From: Nephromyces sp. MM_2019
Taxonomy: Eukaryota; Apicomplexa; Aconoidasida; Nephromycida
Assembly: GCA_015657535.1 (NCBI GenBank)
Contig: JADHZB010001339.1
Span: 8,558-23,988, forward strand
Direction: 5' to 3'
DNA length: 15,431 nucleotides
The position numbers and the translations under genes were made by a program. Below, piece after piece: positions 1 to 8,989 of the stretch. Below the pieces are notes generated by a model that saw only the letters and a program-made list of their open reading frames with translations, had not been told where the DNA came from and did not search any database. Numbering within the stretch: the first letter of the stretch is position 1; each line of letters starts with the position of its first letter.

Positions 1-101
1 CTGTATGTACACCATCAAGATGATTGCACACATTATGCTAACAATTTATGAGCTTTCCCCACTGTATGTACACCATCAAGATGATTGCACACATTATGCT
101 A
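1..101. repeat. 40-bp direct repeat, period 61
   Basis: Bases 1-40 and 62-101 are identical, starting CTGTATGTACACCATC and ending with CATTATGCTA. They are separated by 21 bases. The first copy begins at the window edge, so the array may extend further left. Each copy begins with the TGTATGTACACC palindrome core found elsewhere in the window. Confidence 0.95.
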
Positions 102-648
102 CTAAGCCCTTGAAATCACTAGTAGATACAATATTTGGTGGTTTTTTGAGCGTTTTTTCGCTGTGTTGCTGCTCAAATTTCGCATTTCTACTCGCTTTCA
201 GCATATTTTTTGGTTTTTAAGAAATTTCTCAATACCGAGGCTTTCTTTTGTGGAGCTGCTATTTTCTCTAATAAACGTCGATGTGTGTAAAACCAAATAT
301 TCTATAGCGAATCAGTAATGTAGAAAATAATGTGAAAAAAAGGTAGCTAAGCTATTAGTCGCCGGCAGAGATCTTTTAAGAGCTTGAAGATGGGGCTTAT
401 TCGCTTATTTTTTGCAATAATTAGAAACACTAAGTTTACTACAAAACGAGATTGAATTCTAAGTATCTAGAATCAAACCTGTGGGTATCTAGCGTCTTCT
501 CTTCTTCCTGTCAGTCGTTTGCCCCTTTCTAGAGCATTAACTTTGCCCTCCGATTTACAGCTAGTAAGAAATAGATAAGTTTAGGTGCACTGCATTTTTG
601 TAATAGAAATCTGCCTTTGCTATCTTTAGATTGCCTTCCTTTGCTCTG

Positions 649-770
649 AATTTGCCCACAGTATGTTCCTCTACCCTTGCTGCCTTCGTGTAGCCATCTT
701 TTTACTTTTTTTTCGATTGCTCTAATGATTATCTGCCCTCAATTTGCCCACAGTATGTTCCTCTACCCTT
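649..770. repeat. 30-bp direct repeat, 92 bp apart
   Basis: Bases 649-678 and 741-770 are identical (AATTTGCCCACAGTATGTTC, then CTCTACCCTT). Each copy contains TTTGCCCACAG, which would pass as a 3' splice acceptor. The segment lies upstream of the first recognisable tad3 exon. Confidence 0.92.
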
Positions 771-924
771 ACTCTCTCCATATTACCTTCCTACCTCATC
801 TTTTTTATATATTTATAAATCATGCAGCCCATTTCGTTCGAAATCCTGTCGTTTTGAGGCTTCCTGCTATGAACTGCAGATTTTTATGGAATCTTTTTTC
901 TCTTCTTCATCATTATCCCCTCAG

Positions 925-1097
925 TTGCTTGCCATAAGCTGTCTGGAGGTAGCGGATGTATCATTACGTTGAATGGAGTCCCCATGAGCTTTGCTTGGGA
1001 TTGTAAGAAGCGAAATCCCATGCATCATGCGGCGATATTGGCCATTGAGAACTTCTCCAAAAGGCTTAGATCACTTAACAAGAAGGAGAGCGATGCT
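925..1097 (+). CDS. TAD3: tad3 exon with the HAxE-equivalent motif
   Basis: The acceptor is cccctcag at 917-924 and the donor is GCT|gtaagt at 1098. Entry is phase 1 and exit phase 0. The exon carries the first strand of the deaminase fold and the His zinc ligand in HHAAILAIENF, with Ile where a catalytic subunit has Glu. After the motif the exon is Lys/Arg-rich, as in the variable linker of this family. The previous exon must supply one base. A possible upstream piece ends at 557 (CAGCTA|gtaaga), but its phase does not fit directly, so I do not call it. Confidence 0.8.
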
Positions 1098-1992
1098 GTA
1101 AGTGGGCTTTTTTTTGGCAATAAGCGAGAACTGTGTGTAAAAAAATATAGGGAATAGCAAGTGCTTTATTATCTTCCTCTCTTAGCCATCAGTCGTTTCC
1201 TTTGCATACTGAAAAGCACGCAATTTCCTTCATTTTGGCCCCAAAAATACCTTCACGATGTTTCTTTATCCCATGAGATCTTCCTCTCATGAAGTTCTCT
1301 TCAGCTCTGCCATTCAATCTCTGCCGCTAAGTGCAGTATTGCGAATAGGCTTTCAATTTGGCAGTGCAAATACAAAAAAGCAAGTAAATTTAACTTCAAT
1401 TTAAGCCAGAAAGCTCATTTTCTACTCAGGCAAGAAACGTTAACTTCAAACCTTCAAACTTATCTTCTCACCCAAAAGCTCATCCTAAAGCCCAGAATTA
1501 CGCAAAAAGGAATTTCAAGCACAATAGCCCTGCAGAGCCCTTCTCAGTATCGAAACAGCTTCTCCGTGATCCACACTATGCTCCCTCTACTCTACAAAGT
1601 CCAAACATATATTCAAGCCTATTTCTCATTCTCAGACCCTTAGCGTGATCAAAAAAGTGCCAAAACTCGACTCATTTAAGGAATTGCTTTCGAAACAAGA
1701 GGCTTCCATCAGCAAGGATATGTTAGCGCTTGAGAATAGTGTAAATGCTAGCTCCTTGCCATGTGATCAGTACTTGTGCACTGGAGGTGATGCGTATTTG
1801 TCTCATGAGCCTTGTATAATGTGTGCTATGGCGCTCATTCACTCTAGGATTAAGCGAATTATCTACGAAGTAAAGGATTACACCAATGGTGGCTTTGGAG
1901 GGAGATTCCACATTCATCATAACAAGAATCTGAATCACCATTGTCGTGTATTTGTTGTAGTGATCAGAGGGCAAAGAGAAAATAAGCCATGA
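925..1992 (+). CDS. TAD3: tRNA-specific adenosine deaminase subunit 3 (Tad3/ADAT3-like), C-terminal part, spliced
   Basis: In eukaryotes Tad3 is the non-catalytic partner of Tad2; the dimer deaminates A34 to inosine in tRNA anticodons. Seen here: exon 925-1097 encodes CIITLNGVPMSFAWDCKK, then NPMHHAAILAIENF. Exon 1636-1992 encodes YLCTGGDAYLSHEPCIMCAM, then ALIHSRIKRIIYE, a GRFHIHH segment and LNHHCRVF, ending in TGA. The zinc ligands are the His of HAAI and the two Cys of PCIMC. The Glu of a catalytic HAE motif is replaced by Ile, as expected for Tad3 (Val in many species) rather than Tad2. The exons join in phase 0 across a 538-nt intron (gtaagt donor, ctcag acceptor). Exon 925 starts in phase 1, so at least one upstream exon is missing. 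These two exons give about 176 residues; whole Tad3/ADAT3 proteins have over 300. Confidence 0.88.
1098..1635 (+). other. tad3 intron, with a possible extra small exon
   Basis: The intron has a gtaagt donor and a pyrimidine-rich acceptor. Between 1430 and 1546 a phase 0 open segment (ARNVNFKPSNLSSHP...) follows ttttctactcag and precedes a gtatcg donor. It could add 39 residues to the variable linker of Tad3. It has no family signature and the direct 1097-1636 join already gives a normal linker, so it is only an option. Confidence 0.5.
1636..1992 (+). CDS. TAD3: tad3 terminal exon with the PCxxC zinc motif
   Basis: The acceptor tctcattctcag ends at 1635 and the frame opens in phase 0 with TLSVIKKVPKLDSF. 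A helical linker of about 50 residues precedes YLCTGGDAYL, HEPCIMC and the conserved C-terminal LNHHCRVF. The stop is TGA at 1990-1992, with a second in-frame TAA two codons later. Few residues normally follow the NHxxxVF block in Tad3, so the short VVVIRGQRENKP tail is acceptable. A further 3' exon cannot be fully excluded, because the GTTGTAGTG stretch near 1951 contains weak donors. Confidence 0.86.
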   Translation, partial: TLSVIKKVPKLDSFKELLSKQEASISKDMLALENSVNASSLPCDQYLCTGGDAYLSHEPCIMCAMALIHSRIKRIIYEVKDYTNGGFGGRFHIHHNKNLNHHCRVFVVVIRGQRENKP

Positions 1993-2027
1993 AAATAATA
2001 ACACTGGGAATGGTAGTACATACTCCA

Positions 2028-2052
2028 TTGAGGGGGTGTATGTACACCTCAA
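2028..2052. promoter_or_regulatory. Palindromic element, GGTGTA-TG-TACACC core
   Basis: An imperfect inverted repeat runs from TTGAGG on the left to CCTCAA on the right around GTGTATGTACAC. It lies just 3' of the tad3 stop codon. Related copies occur at 11141-11162, 11189-11202, 11739-11755 and 12852-12868, and at the window start. The role is unknown; a protein-binding site, RNA hairpin or small repeat are all possible. Confidence 0.5.
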
Positions 2053-2064
2053 GTCGTAAGAGCA

Positions 2065-2930
2065 TCATGAAAAAAAAAAATTTTCGCCAAAGCAGTTTTG
2101 TACCCAGAAATTGGAAATCTCCTCTAAACCCAAGCTGCATGAGTGGTAAGTCACTGGCTTTGTATTCCAAACCATTCAAGCAATAAAATCAAAGGACGTA
2201 GCAGTATAAGTGTTTGCCTAAAGGATAGCATACCGAGGATTTCTGCATCTTTTTTTCGTACATATATCGCTTTGGTACCGAAATTTTTTTTTGTTTTTTG
2301 GTAAGAAATACAAAATAATTTGGCTTTTTGTGGTGATTCTGATGGTTTGTGGCAGATTATTCCTTTGATCTTGAAGTAGGAAGCTTGGTGGAAGCTGTGA
2401 AGACAATGCTGGAGAATTTTGTTGTACCAAATTGAGATTCACGATTTTTTTTAATAAGGGTTGATACCTGAAATTTTCCATGAAAGGCGTGTAATTGATT
2501 TCCGCCGTGCTTAAAGAAATTTCATCATTGAAGAATGTGTTGGAGATTACCAACTGAAATCATTATTTACTAGAGGAAAAACACTTACGCCGAGCAATCT
2601 AGCAAATCTCGGCTCCTGAGGCTTGAAATGTAAGCAATCAAGAAATAAACCTAGAATCCAATTCGATTTTGAGAGAAGAAGATGCATTAGGGGTTATCTG
2701 TGGGAGACTAGGAATATCATAGAGCACCCAAAAAAGAGCTGCATAGCATATAATGAGAACTTCGAAGCAGATGTGCAACCTTTTGAAATACTCAAAATAC
2801 GCAGTAGAAGTCGTTGATCAGCCTGTAATGCTGCTGATAATTCTTTTGGTTTCGCAGAAGCGTTTTCAATAGAAGAACTCGCTAATGAAAATTTGGGGAA
2901 AACACTGTTTTGCAGAGGAAGAATCATCAT
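2065..2930 (-). CDS. Possible spliced hypothetical gene convergent with tad3, 172 aa
   Basis: I recognise no family. On the minus strand five open segments chain with matching phases: 2930-2780, 2650-2589, 2553-2468, 2394-2234 and 2123-2065, totalling 519 nt. Donors are AAAG|gttgca, GGC|gtaagt, TTCAG|gtatca and CTCG|gtatgc. The best acceptor is tcttcacag before 2394. Protein features are KELSAALQADQRLLLRILSI near residues 31-50, a Lys-rich stretch ending RKKDAEIL, and a C-terminus EEISNFWVQNCFGENFFFS. Doubts: the third intron would be only 130 nt or less, the 2588-2554 intron only 35 nt, and a 65-codon plus-strand frame covers 2623-2817. The 35-nt intron would be unusually short for this locus. 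Confidence 0.28.
2182..2187 (+). terminator. Possible AATAAA polyadenylation signal for tad3
   Basis: AATAAA lies 190 bases after the tad3 stop codon. The hexamer is common in AT-rich DNA and many protists do not use it strictly, so this is weak. Confidence 0.2.
2623..2817 (+). other. Competing plus-strand ORF, possible exon
   Basis: The frame encodes KPRIQFDFERRRCIRGYLWE, then a segment with EHPKKSCIAYNENF, and ends at TGA. The strand here is purine-rich, as coding strands often are, and a donor CGCA|gtagaa lies near its end. There is no family match. It overlaps the first two exons of the minus-strand model, so at most one of the two is real. Confidence 0.2.
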
Positions 2931-3361
2931 TTAGAACTGAAAAGGGGGTAAATTAGTAGCATGAATTGTGTACGAATACTTGTATGGTATTTTTGCATTG
3001 AAAATGACGTTTTTTAGATACATTTTATACTAGCTAGTTTTAAGAGCACGAAGGTATGGTGGACAGCTGTTTTTTAATCTCTTCTAGCTTATTAAGGATG
3101 TTCCTAACTGCTTTGAGTATAGCCCTTTCTCTTTAGAGTATAGCCGTTACTCTTTTAGGTTATGAAGTATATATCTCTTACTCTTCTGAGAGTGTGTTAT
3201 TACTACTTAAAAGATTGCTCTGCAAATCACCTCCTTTTGAGTATCTTTCTAGGCTTAACTATCAAATCATTCCAAACTTTTGACTAGCTCTTAAGGAAGC
3301 TAGGCTTTTTCGCCATTCGAATTTTTTTTTAAATCCAAGAGATCTTTTAATGGTGAAATAA

Positions 3362-3540
3362 ATGAAATTCGACAGTTTCATCGCCTGCATCAAGGCTATT
3401 GTATTGCGCTTAATGCCCTGCTCACCGCTTGAAGGCTTTACTGCGCTCGTACTTGGAAAGGAAACTTTTCTTTCTCAGTGTTGTTTGGGGGTTTGTGTGC
3501 TGCGCTTCTTTTGCCCTTCAATGGTAATGGAAGAGCTGTA
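3362..3540 (+). other. Short ORF, 59 aa, doubtful
   Basis: ATG at 3362 opens MKFDSFIACIKAIVLRLMPC, then a segment with EGFTALVLGKETFL, and stops after MVMEEL. The minus strand is also open here for about 70 codons (KRNTIALMQAMKLSNF...). Opposite-strand openness leaves the coding strand undecided, and neither frame has a family signature. Confidence 0.15.
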
Positions 3541-3655
3541 AATGCGTTGCTACATATGATGTTGGAACTTCACAATATACAGAGAACAGAGGTAAAGTCA
3601 ATGAGCACACATATACACACAGTAACACACGTAAAAAACAGATTAAAACACACCT

Positions 3656-3793
3656 ATGAGATTTCAAAAGTACATTTTTTTCCAACTGCGCTACTTTTAA
3701 GAGATGTAAAAGAGCTGCTATATAATGAGATTTCAAAAACACATTTTCTTGCTACTGCGCTGCTTGTGCATAAAGGGCTTAACAGTTACTCAG
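3656..3793. repeat. Diverged tandem duplication, period 69 bp
   Basis: ATGAGATTTCAAAA starts at 3656 and again at 3725. About the first 46 bases of each unit match well, including the ACTGCGCT block; the remainder is diverged. The period is a multiple of three. The plus-strand frame through it (3478-3813) repeats EISK-HF--TALL with 23-residue spacing. That frame has no other sign of being a gene. Confidence 0.75.
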
Positions 3794-4018
3794 TATCTCA
3801 AATAGATACCTGAAGGTCTCATTTACGCTCGCAATCGCAAAAAAGAAAGCTTCGAGTTCGCCGAGTTCGCTTTGTAGCTACCAGCAAATATGCTATTTAT
3901 TCGATTCTTTGTCACTTAAAAAGGAAAGAAATGTTGTGCGCATCGCGTATATGGCTTTCCAAGGTCAACGCTTCTTTGAGCTACACACTTTTAGTCTCAG
4001 CTCATATATTTGACTTAC

Positions 4019-4203
4019 GTTACGAAGCAGGGATTTTGCACAGTTTGATGTCCTTTTTTTTCGCCAAAAACCAAATTTTTTATTTTCCCCGCTTCTCTTT
4101 CTATGCTTCGTTTATCAGTAAAGTCCCCACAGTTTTTTGCGTATTTATGGCAAAAAAAGTACCGCTGGAATCTCTCTCTACGACATTTCGGGACTGTCTC
4201 CAT
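4019..4203 (-). CDS. Possible first exon of an unknown minus-strand gene
   Basis: The minus-strand frame begins METVPKCRRERFQRYFFCHK and continues through DKRSIEREAGK and EKKGHQTVQNPCFV. It ends exactly at an ideal donor, GTAAC|gtaagt, in phase 2. An in-frame stop lies upstream of the ATG. Phase-compatible follow-on segments are 3869-3810 (ELGELEAFFFAIASVNETF, donor TTCAG|gtatct) and 3535-3475 (SSITIEGQKKRSTQTPKQH, then stop), which would make a 101-aa basic protein. No family is recognised. A plus-strand frame of similar length overlaps it (3931-4218). Confidence 0.22.
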
Positions 4204-4601
4204 CAGCACTTGTTTTAATTTAGTTTAAATAGGGAATCCATCCTGCTAATTGCCTTTGTCAAGCTTTCTGAATCAATAACTTCCTGATTCTCACCACGTA
4301 TTCTGCATATATAAGAGAAAAAAGGACCGTCATATTCGCCATTTTTTTCCGGTTTGCCAGTCAACGCTGCAGCTGTCTACTGGAGAGCTTCTCTCTTTGC
4401 GTGCTGCCTGCTTTACTGATTTCTATATCAATTGCTTGCTAGGCAAGAATTGTAATACCTGCGGCATTATGATACTTCAAAAATAATGGGACTTGCTTAA
4501 GGCCTTACTCGTAGAACTATGAAATGCCTGCATACTGACTCCCGATTCTATCTAGCAAACATGGAACAAAGGTCAATTAGAATGCTTGTGTCTCCCTACA
4601 G

Positions 4602-5354
4602 ACTTGCTTAGAAGACTCTGTATTTGGAGACATCAGTATAGCTGCTGTTTTTTCCCAAACAGTACAGAATGTGCCTTAGGTGTTACCATACTTGAGAGCA
4701 TTTTTATTCAGCACACATAGAAAATCATCTCTTGTGAAAAAAAATGGGATTTTTGTGTTTATACATGCGCCGTTTGTAAAATGTGAACTTGCTGCAAGCA
4801 TATTCTTGAAGAAAACTCTTCCTCATAACCTCTGGTTTTTATTGTATTTTATGAATGTGTGTACACGTCAACGGAGGAGGGGAATAAGTATATACAGCTG
4901 GTAACCCCAGGAAATCAAATTATTTTGTGAAAAACAGCGGACTCTACTTTTTCTTTGTCCTCTACCAATCTGCGGTTTTGAGCAACTTTCAACTTTGAAT
5001 GTGTATGAATATGAATTAAAGTAGTATCATTCTGCTAGCTGACCAATTAAGGTTTCAGCTTGGGGCTTGGCTCATGCCATTTTCTTATGTTTCCGCGGGA
5101 CAATCGTCTATCTGGGACGCTTTGAGTTTAAGTTTGGTTGCTCAATGCACATTTTATGGCAGAAAACTCTGAATTTATGGGCAATTTTAGATAGCTCTGA
5201 TTGTATGAAAAGGTGTAGGAAACTGAGGCTTTATACACTACTCTTGGATAGCTCTGATTGAAGAACATTTTCTAGCTAAAAATTGCAGGAAGGGCGCCCC
5301 TTGTTAGAGGTTATTTCCTCAATGCAGACTACCCGTTATTACTTGATGCTGCTA
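4602..5354 (+). CDS. Possible exon cluster of an unknown plus-strand gene
   Basis: Three phase 0 segments have plausible splice borders. Segment 4602-4661 follows tctccctacag and reads TCLEDSVFGDISIAAVFSQT. Segment 5059-5136 follows ggtttcag and reads LGAWLMPFSYVSAGQSSIWD, then ALSLSL. Segment 5289-5354 follows attgcag and reads EGRPLLEVISSMQTTRYYLM, then LL. Joined, they make a mildly hydrophobic 68-residue stretch. The flanking exons and start are not found. A 62-codon open frame at 5373-5558, in the same frame as the last segment, may be a continuation. All of this could be chance at this base composition. Confidence 0.18.
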
Positions 5355-5359
5355 GTCTC

Positions 5360-6378
5360 CTGCTTATAACAGTTTCAACATCCTTTTAAGAGCATCATCT
5401 CAATTTCAATTCCTTGCTCTGATATATTCATGAGTATTCAATATAGCTTTCCACCATTTGGTGCATTTTTTGCGTGGATATTACTACCCACAAAGCACCA
5501 ATATAGTGTGTTGTCCAAGTTTAGTTTAAGTACCTGCAGGCTAGTTTTTCTGAGGCTATGAAATGCATTGCAATTTCTGAGTTAGGGAACTAAGTTGAGG
5601 TTGTGAAAGTTTGAAAAGGGTAATTTTATATGCTGGTAAAAAAGAATGAAAAAATAACACACACACGTTATACAGCCACATGCAGGCAAGACCAACACAT
5701 GCGGGTTAATCCTAATATTCCTGTTTGACAAATCTGTAGAGCATGCCTCTACCTAATTTTCTGTGTGTGTGCACCAGTTTACCCTTTATATTCCATCTGT
5801 CTAGAGTATGCATTTACCTAGTTTCAAGGCTGTTTCTGCATAGATGCAAAATCTATACCACATTTTGCTGTTCTAGAGCTAAGCAACATCGGCACTAAGT
5901 CACACTTTCTTACATGCCTTGCTGGCATGCGTTGCTTATATAACGACTTTTTTGGCGCTCCCCTTTATCCTTTCTGAGTAGTACTTTGTATTTCTTTTTT
6001 ATTAAATAGATGATATTTTGCACGCACACATGCTTTCTATATGCTGCAGCTACAAGTATCCCATCTCACTGAGGTGTGCGTGCAGCCCGCCTGATGTCTT
6101 GGGGATCTACCATTAAAGACCTATTTGTTTAAATGGATGATGGGCTTTCTCTGAGAACCCAAGTGGTCTGATGCTTTTCGCCTACACTGAAGCATGACTG
6201 TCTCTATTAGAGTTTATACTAAAGTCAAGCAGTTAAAACTAAAACCTCTCTGAAGTACATTTGCTACTTATATGTGTGCAGTTTATGTATTTGCCAACTT
6301 AAAGCTTGTAAAAAGGTAAAACGCTGTGGAATTTCCTTTTATTTTGCCGTGGAAGTTTTTCTTCTCTAGCTCTGCCTT
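5360..6378. other. T-rich region without a supported gene
   Basis: Apart from the open frame 5373-5558 I see no exon-like segment with good borders. Short CA/TG runs occur near 5660 and 5762. No RNA gene is evident. Confidence 0.4.
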
Positions 6379-6457
6379 TTGGCTTTCTCTAGCTGTAGCA
6401 TTTTTGCTCCTCTTTTCCTCCTCTCTCCGCTTTGTTGTTTTCTCTCCCTCCTCTTCA

Positions 6458-6661
6458 TTTCCCACTATCTTCCCCGTTTCCACTCTGTCCCCCTAATTTC
6501 CGATCGCCCCCCTCATTTCCACTCTCTCCACCCCAATTCCACTGTCTCCTCTCGCAATTTCCATTCTCTCCCTTACAGTTTCCACTATCTCCCCCCAAAT
6601 TTCCACTCTCTCCTCCCCAATTTCCAAGCCCACCCCCTGATTTCCATTCTCTTTCCTCCCC
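6458..6661. repeat. C/T-rich minisatellite, about ten 21-bp units
   Basis: Units average 21 bp, starting TTTCCACTCTCTCC and ending with C-rich CCCCAA, with substitutions and small length changes between copies. Unit starts include about 6477, 6497, 6516, 6536, 6557, 6578, 6599 and 6620. One strand is almost pure pyrimidine. The long Pro/Phe/Ser frames read through it are a by-product of the repeat and have no gene support. The C-rich context continues to about 6760. Confidence 0.85.
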
Positions 6662-6789
6662 CTCCCGCCCGCTTTTGATCCAAAATGCTTATAACCCAAA
6701 AGAAAAGCGCTACTCCAAAAAACCTCTCCCCCTCCTAGACACACAGAGCCAAACACCCGCGCACACGTAGCAGGCTGGTATGCCACGGC

Positions 6790-7375
6790 TTAAACATATG
6801 GAGCTGCATATATACCAATAAATCTTCCCGCGTGGGGAAATAGGCTTAAACCCACGCCGATGCACATCTCATAAATTGCATCGTCAACCACCCCCAACTG
6901 ATGCTGCGGTTAGCCTCACTTTAGTCAAGAAGTCATAATCTATTTGTACAGCACACAAACCCCCCCCTGCCTTTGTTAGTAGCGTATCTCTACAGAATGC
7001 CACATCATCTTGGTAAGCTATTATGAAGGTAAATTATAAAATATTAAGTAAGGCGCCGCAGAATCTTGTCTTGTGCGTGTGTGTGTTCTCCTTCCTCATC
7101 CCCTTGGCAGATTCGCTTTCATTTTTTGCAGTTAAAATCGTGTTGTAATATTTACTTGGCAGCTTGTAGTTTTGGCTGCAATTCTACCGGTTGAAGGGGG
7201 AAAATTCTGTCTTTTTGGGGGGATGAAAATCTGCATTTTCTGTAAACATTATTGTGATCTACGGCTTGCTTAGTTGTCCGCATGATTGGCTTTACTGGAG
7301 GAGAAGTGGTATTTTGCGGCGTAACTGGGCTGCTTGCTACAAGCTGTTGGTGGCGCGTTAAATTGGTGCGTGTTG
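6790..7375. other. No gene seen
   Basis: The stretch is AT-rich with a C7 run at 6960 and a TG run near 7075. A small open segment at 6771-6830 sits between an acceptor-like cacacgtag and a gtgggg, which is too little to call an exon. Confidence 0.4.
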
Positions 7376-7445
7376 AGTAGTAGAGAGAGAGATTGAGATA
7401 GAGTTATAGAGGGAGAGCGATAGAAATGGAGAGAGAAATATATAT
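7376..7445. repeat. GA-rich purine tract
   Basis: The tract AGTAGTAGAGAGAGAGATTG and the following GA-rich bases run on to about 7445, where they pass into ATATATA. It is simple sequence without coding support; the minus-strand frame over it is Ser/Leu-rich only because of the repeat. Confidence 0.7.
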
Positions 7446-8111
7446 AGTGTAATAATAAAATAAATAGGTTTTTTACTAGATAATATATAGAGTAAAGTTA
7501 TTACTATAACGAATACTTCCCTACTATAAAACATACAGGCTTTGTTACTAGAATATTTTCTATAAACAGAAGTCAAAAGTTTTTTCAGTACTGGTTCTTC
7601 TTGATAGAAGAGAGGATGAAATGGATTAAAGAAAAATCTGCATACTCGTTGCTCCAATTTTTTTACTAAGGAAAACCCACTTCTTGGTGATTTTTATTTT
7701 TCAATAGATCATCTCAACTTGATATAAATTGCATCTTCTGCTGAAAATGGGTTATGTAATTTTCCCTGAGCTGCTATTAGTTTAATTTCATCATTTACAC
7801 TCCTGAAGATAGATTTTTTCTGATTTTAGAGAGGTATTACAGAGCATATGACTGAATAGGTATAAAATCCTCTTATTCGCATTATTTTATCTCCGCATAG
7901 AGGATATTTGTTGACGGTGTAATTTGAGCTGTTTTTTGGACTTTTATACATTTTACAGGGGGAAATTTTATTGATTTAGTGGAATCTTTGCAAGTGAGTT
8001 TTTCAGAGATTGGCAGAATAATTCTTCAATGGTGTTGTCGGCAAAGGGAAGGAAAAAAGTTAGGTTTTGTCGGGTGATGGGAGGTTATGAGGAGTGTGTG
8101 GGTGTGTGATT
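7446..8111. other. AT-rich region, no gene seen
   Basis: Stops are frequent in all frames. The minus-strand frame at 7358-7657 is low-complexity at one end and has no family signature. Confidence 0.4.
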
Positions 8112-8275
8112 TTGGTTGAAAGGAAGTGTGTTGGTTGAATAGAAGTGCATGTGTTGATTGAATGTAAGTTTGTATGTTGGCTTGAAGCAAGGAGACACTT
8201 TAGCTGAAGAGAATAGTTTTGTGCTCCCTGAATGAAAGCACACACAAACACCAACTGAAGGGAAGTGCACGCACT
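8112..8275. repeat. Degenerate minisatellite, unit about 23 bp
   Basis: The unit pattern is TTGGTTGAANRGAAGTGYRT followed by GTGT. The first two copies (from 8112 and about 8131) are clear; later ones (about 8153, 8176, 8201, 8228 and 8254) keep the TGAA and AAGTG or AAGCA parts but drift. In the last copies the TG run becomes a CA run (CACACACAAACACC), which could pair with the TG-rich first copies. Confidence 0.6.
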
Positions 8276-8279
8276 CCAG

Positions 8280-8890
8280 CTGACACGCTAAACTCGCCTA
8301 TCAAACAGCAGGCAAAAATGCGAAATTTATCCGTATTGTTGAGAAAATCGGCTATTTTACAGCCTTTTTCACTTGAATTTACAAACTTTCGAATTTTTAG
8401 CTGCAAATTTACCGTTTTTTCTATGCTTCTTCTTCAGTTCAAACTCTCCAGAAAGACGTTAAGCAACTGGATTGTTTTCCTCCCCAATATTACCCCCTAT
8501 AGAAAAATATCATAGCTAACACTATTGCGATCTACCTGTAGATTTTAGCTGAGGAGCAGTTGATGAAACTAATAAAGATGGAAAAAAAGCCATCTTCCTG
8601 TGAAATCCCTTTATATTAAGCAAAGAATCTCGAAAAATCTCTGTAGTTTTACCGTCTTTTGCTCAATTAAGCTGGGGATATCTGTGCGCTGCTCTCGTTA
8701 TCAGCTCTCTTGAAGCTTTCTTTCATTAGCACATGTATGTAGCAATCTTTTCACCAATCCCTTGGAAGAGTTTAAGCCTGTGTGCTGCGTCCCAGTAGTA
8801 AAGTGATGACAGAAAAAGAAAGCTACGCAATAGTTCTTCGCTCCTTTGTGGAAGGAAGGCCCACTCTTTTTAACTGTGGATAATAGTTTT
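8280..8890. other. No gene seen upstream of the large gene
   Basis: The frame at 8219-8515 is open but lacks borders or recognisable motifs. The stretch is T-rich and otherwise plain. It may contain the promoter or a 5' leader exon of the gene that starts at 9163. Confidence 0.4.
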
Positions 8891-8894
8891 CTCG

Positions 8895-8915
8895 TGTGTG
8901 TGTGTGTGTGTGTGT
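8895..8915. repeat. (TG)n microsatellite
   Basis: About ten TG dinucleotides run within CTCGTGTGTGTG... It lies 250 bases upstream of the start codon at 9163. Confidence 0.9.
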
Positions 8916-8989
8916 TTCTGCGTGCATTATCGACTGTCCCTGGGTTTTTTCTTAGCTATTCGGAACTGTGTTTTCTGCCAAAGATTTTC

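Larger units (their letters stand above)
1..924. other. Non-coding or upstream tad3 region, no gene called
   Basis: The region is T-rich with only short frames. It must hold the 5' exons of tad3 unless they lie outside the window. The best exon-like piece is about 515-557, a short frame with RALTLPSDLQL before a gtaaga donor, but the phase does not match the 925 exon. It contains the 40-bp and 30-bp repeats listed separately. Confidence 0.5.

Noticed and set aside
1723..2179. Minus-strand frames opposite tad3
   Set aside because: They are shadows of the tad3 exon, which has family motifs on the plus strand.
3450..3540. In-frame TGA between two open minus-strand segments, suggesting TGA as a sense codon
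   Set aside because: Well-supported exons use TGG for Trp and contain no internal TGA, so the standard code is sufficient.
5289..5558. 18-nt intron or TAA read as Gln between two open segments in one frame
   Set aside because: No other gene in the window uses TAA in frame or has such a tiny intron with support; open frames of this size are expected by chance here.
6379..6770. Two long plus frames rich in Pro, Phe and Ser, and a Glu/Gly-rich minus frame
   Set aside because: They are translations of the 21-bp C/T minisatellite in several frames; no start context, borders or domain.
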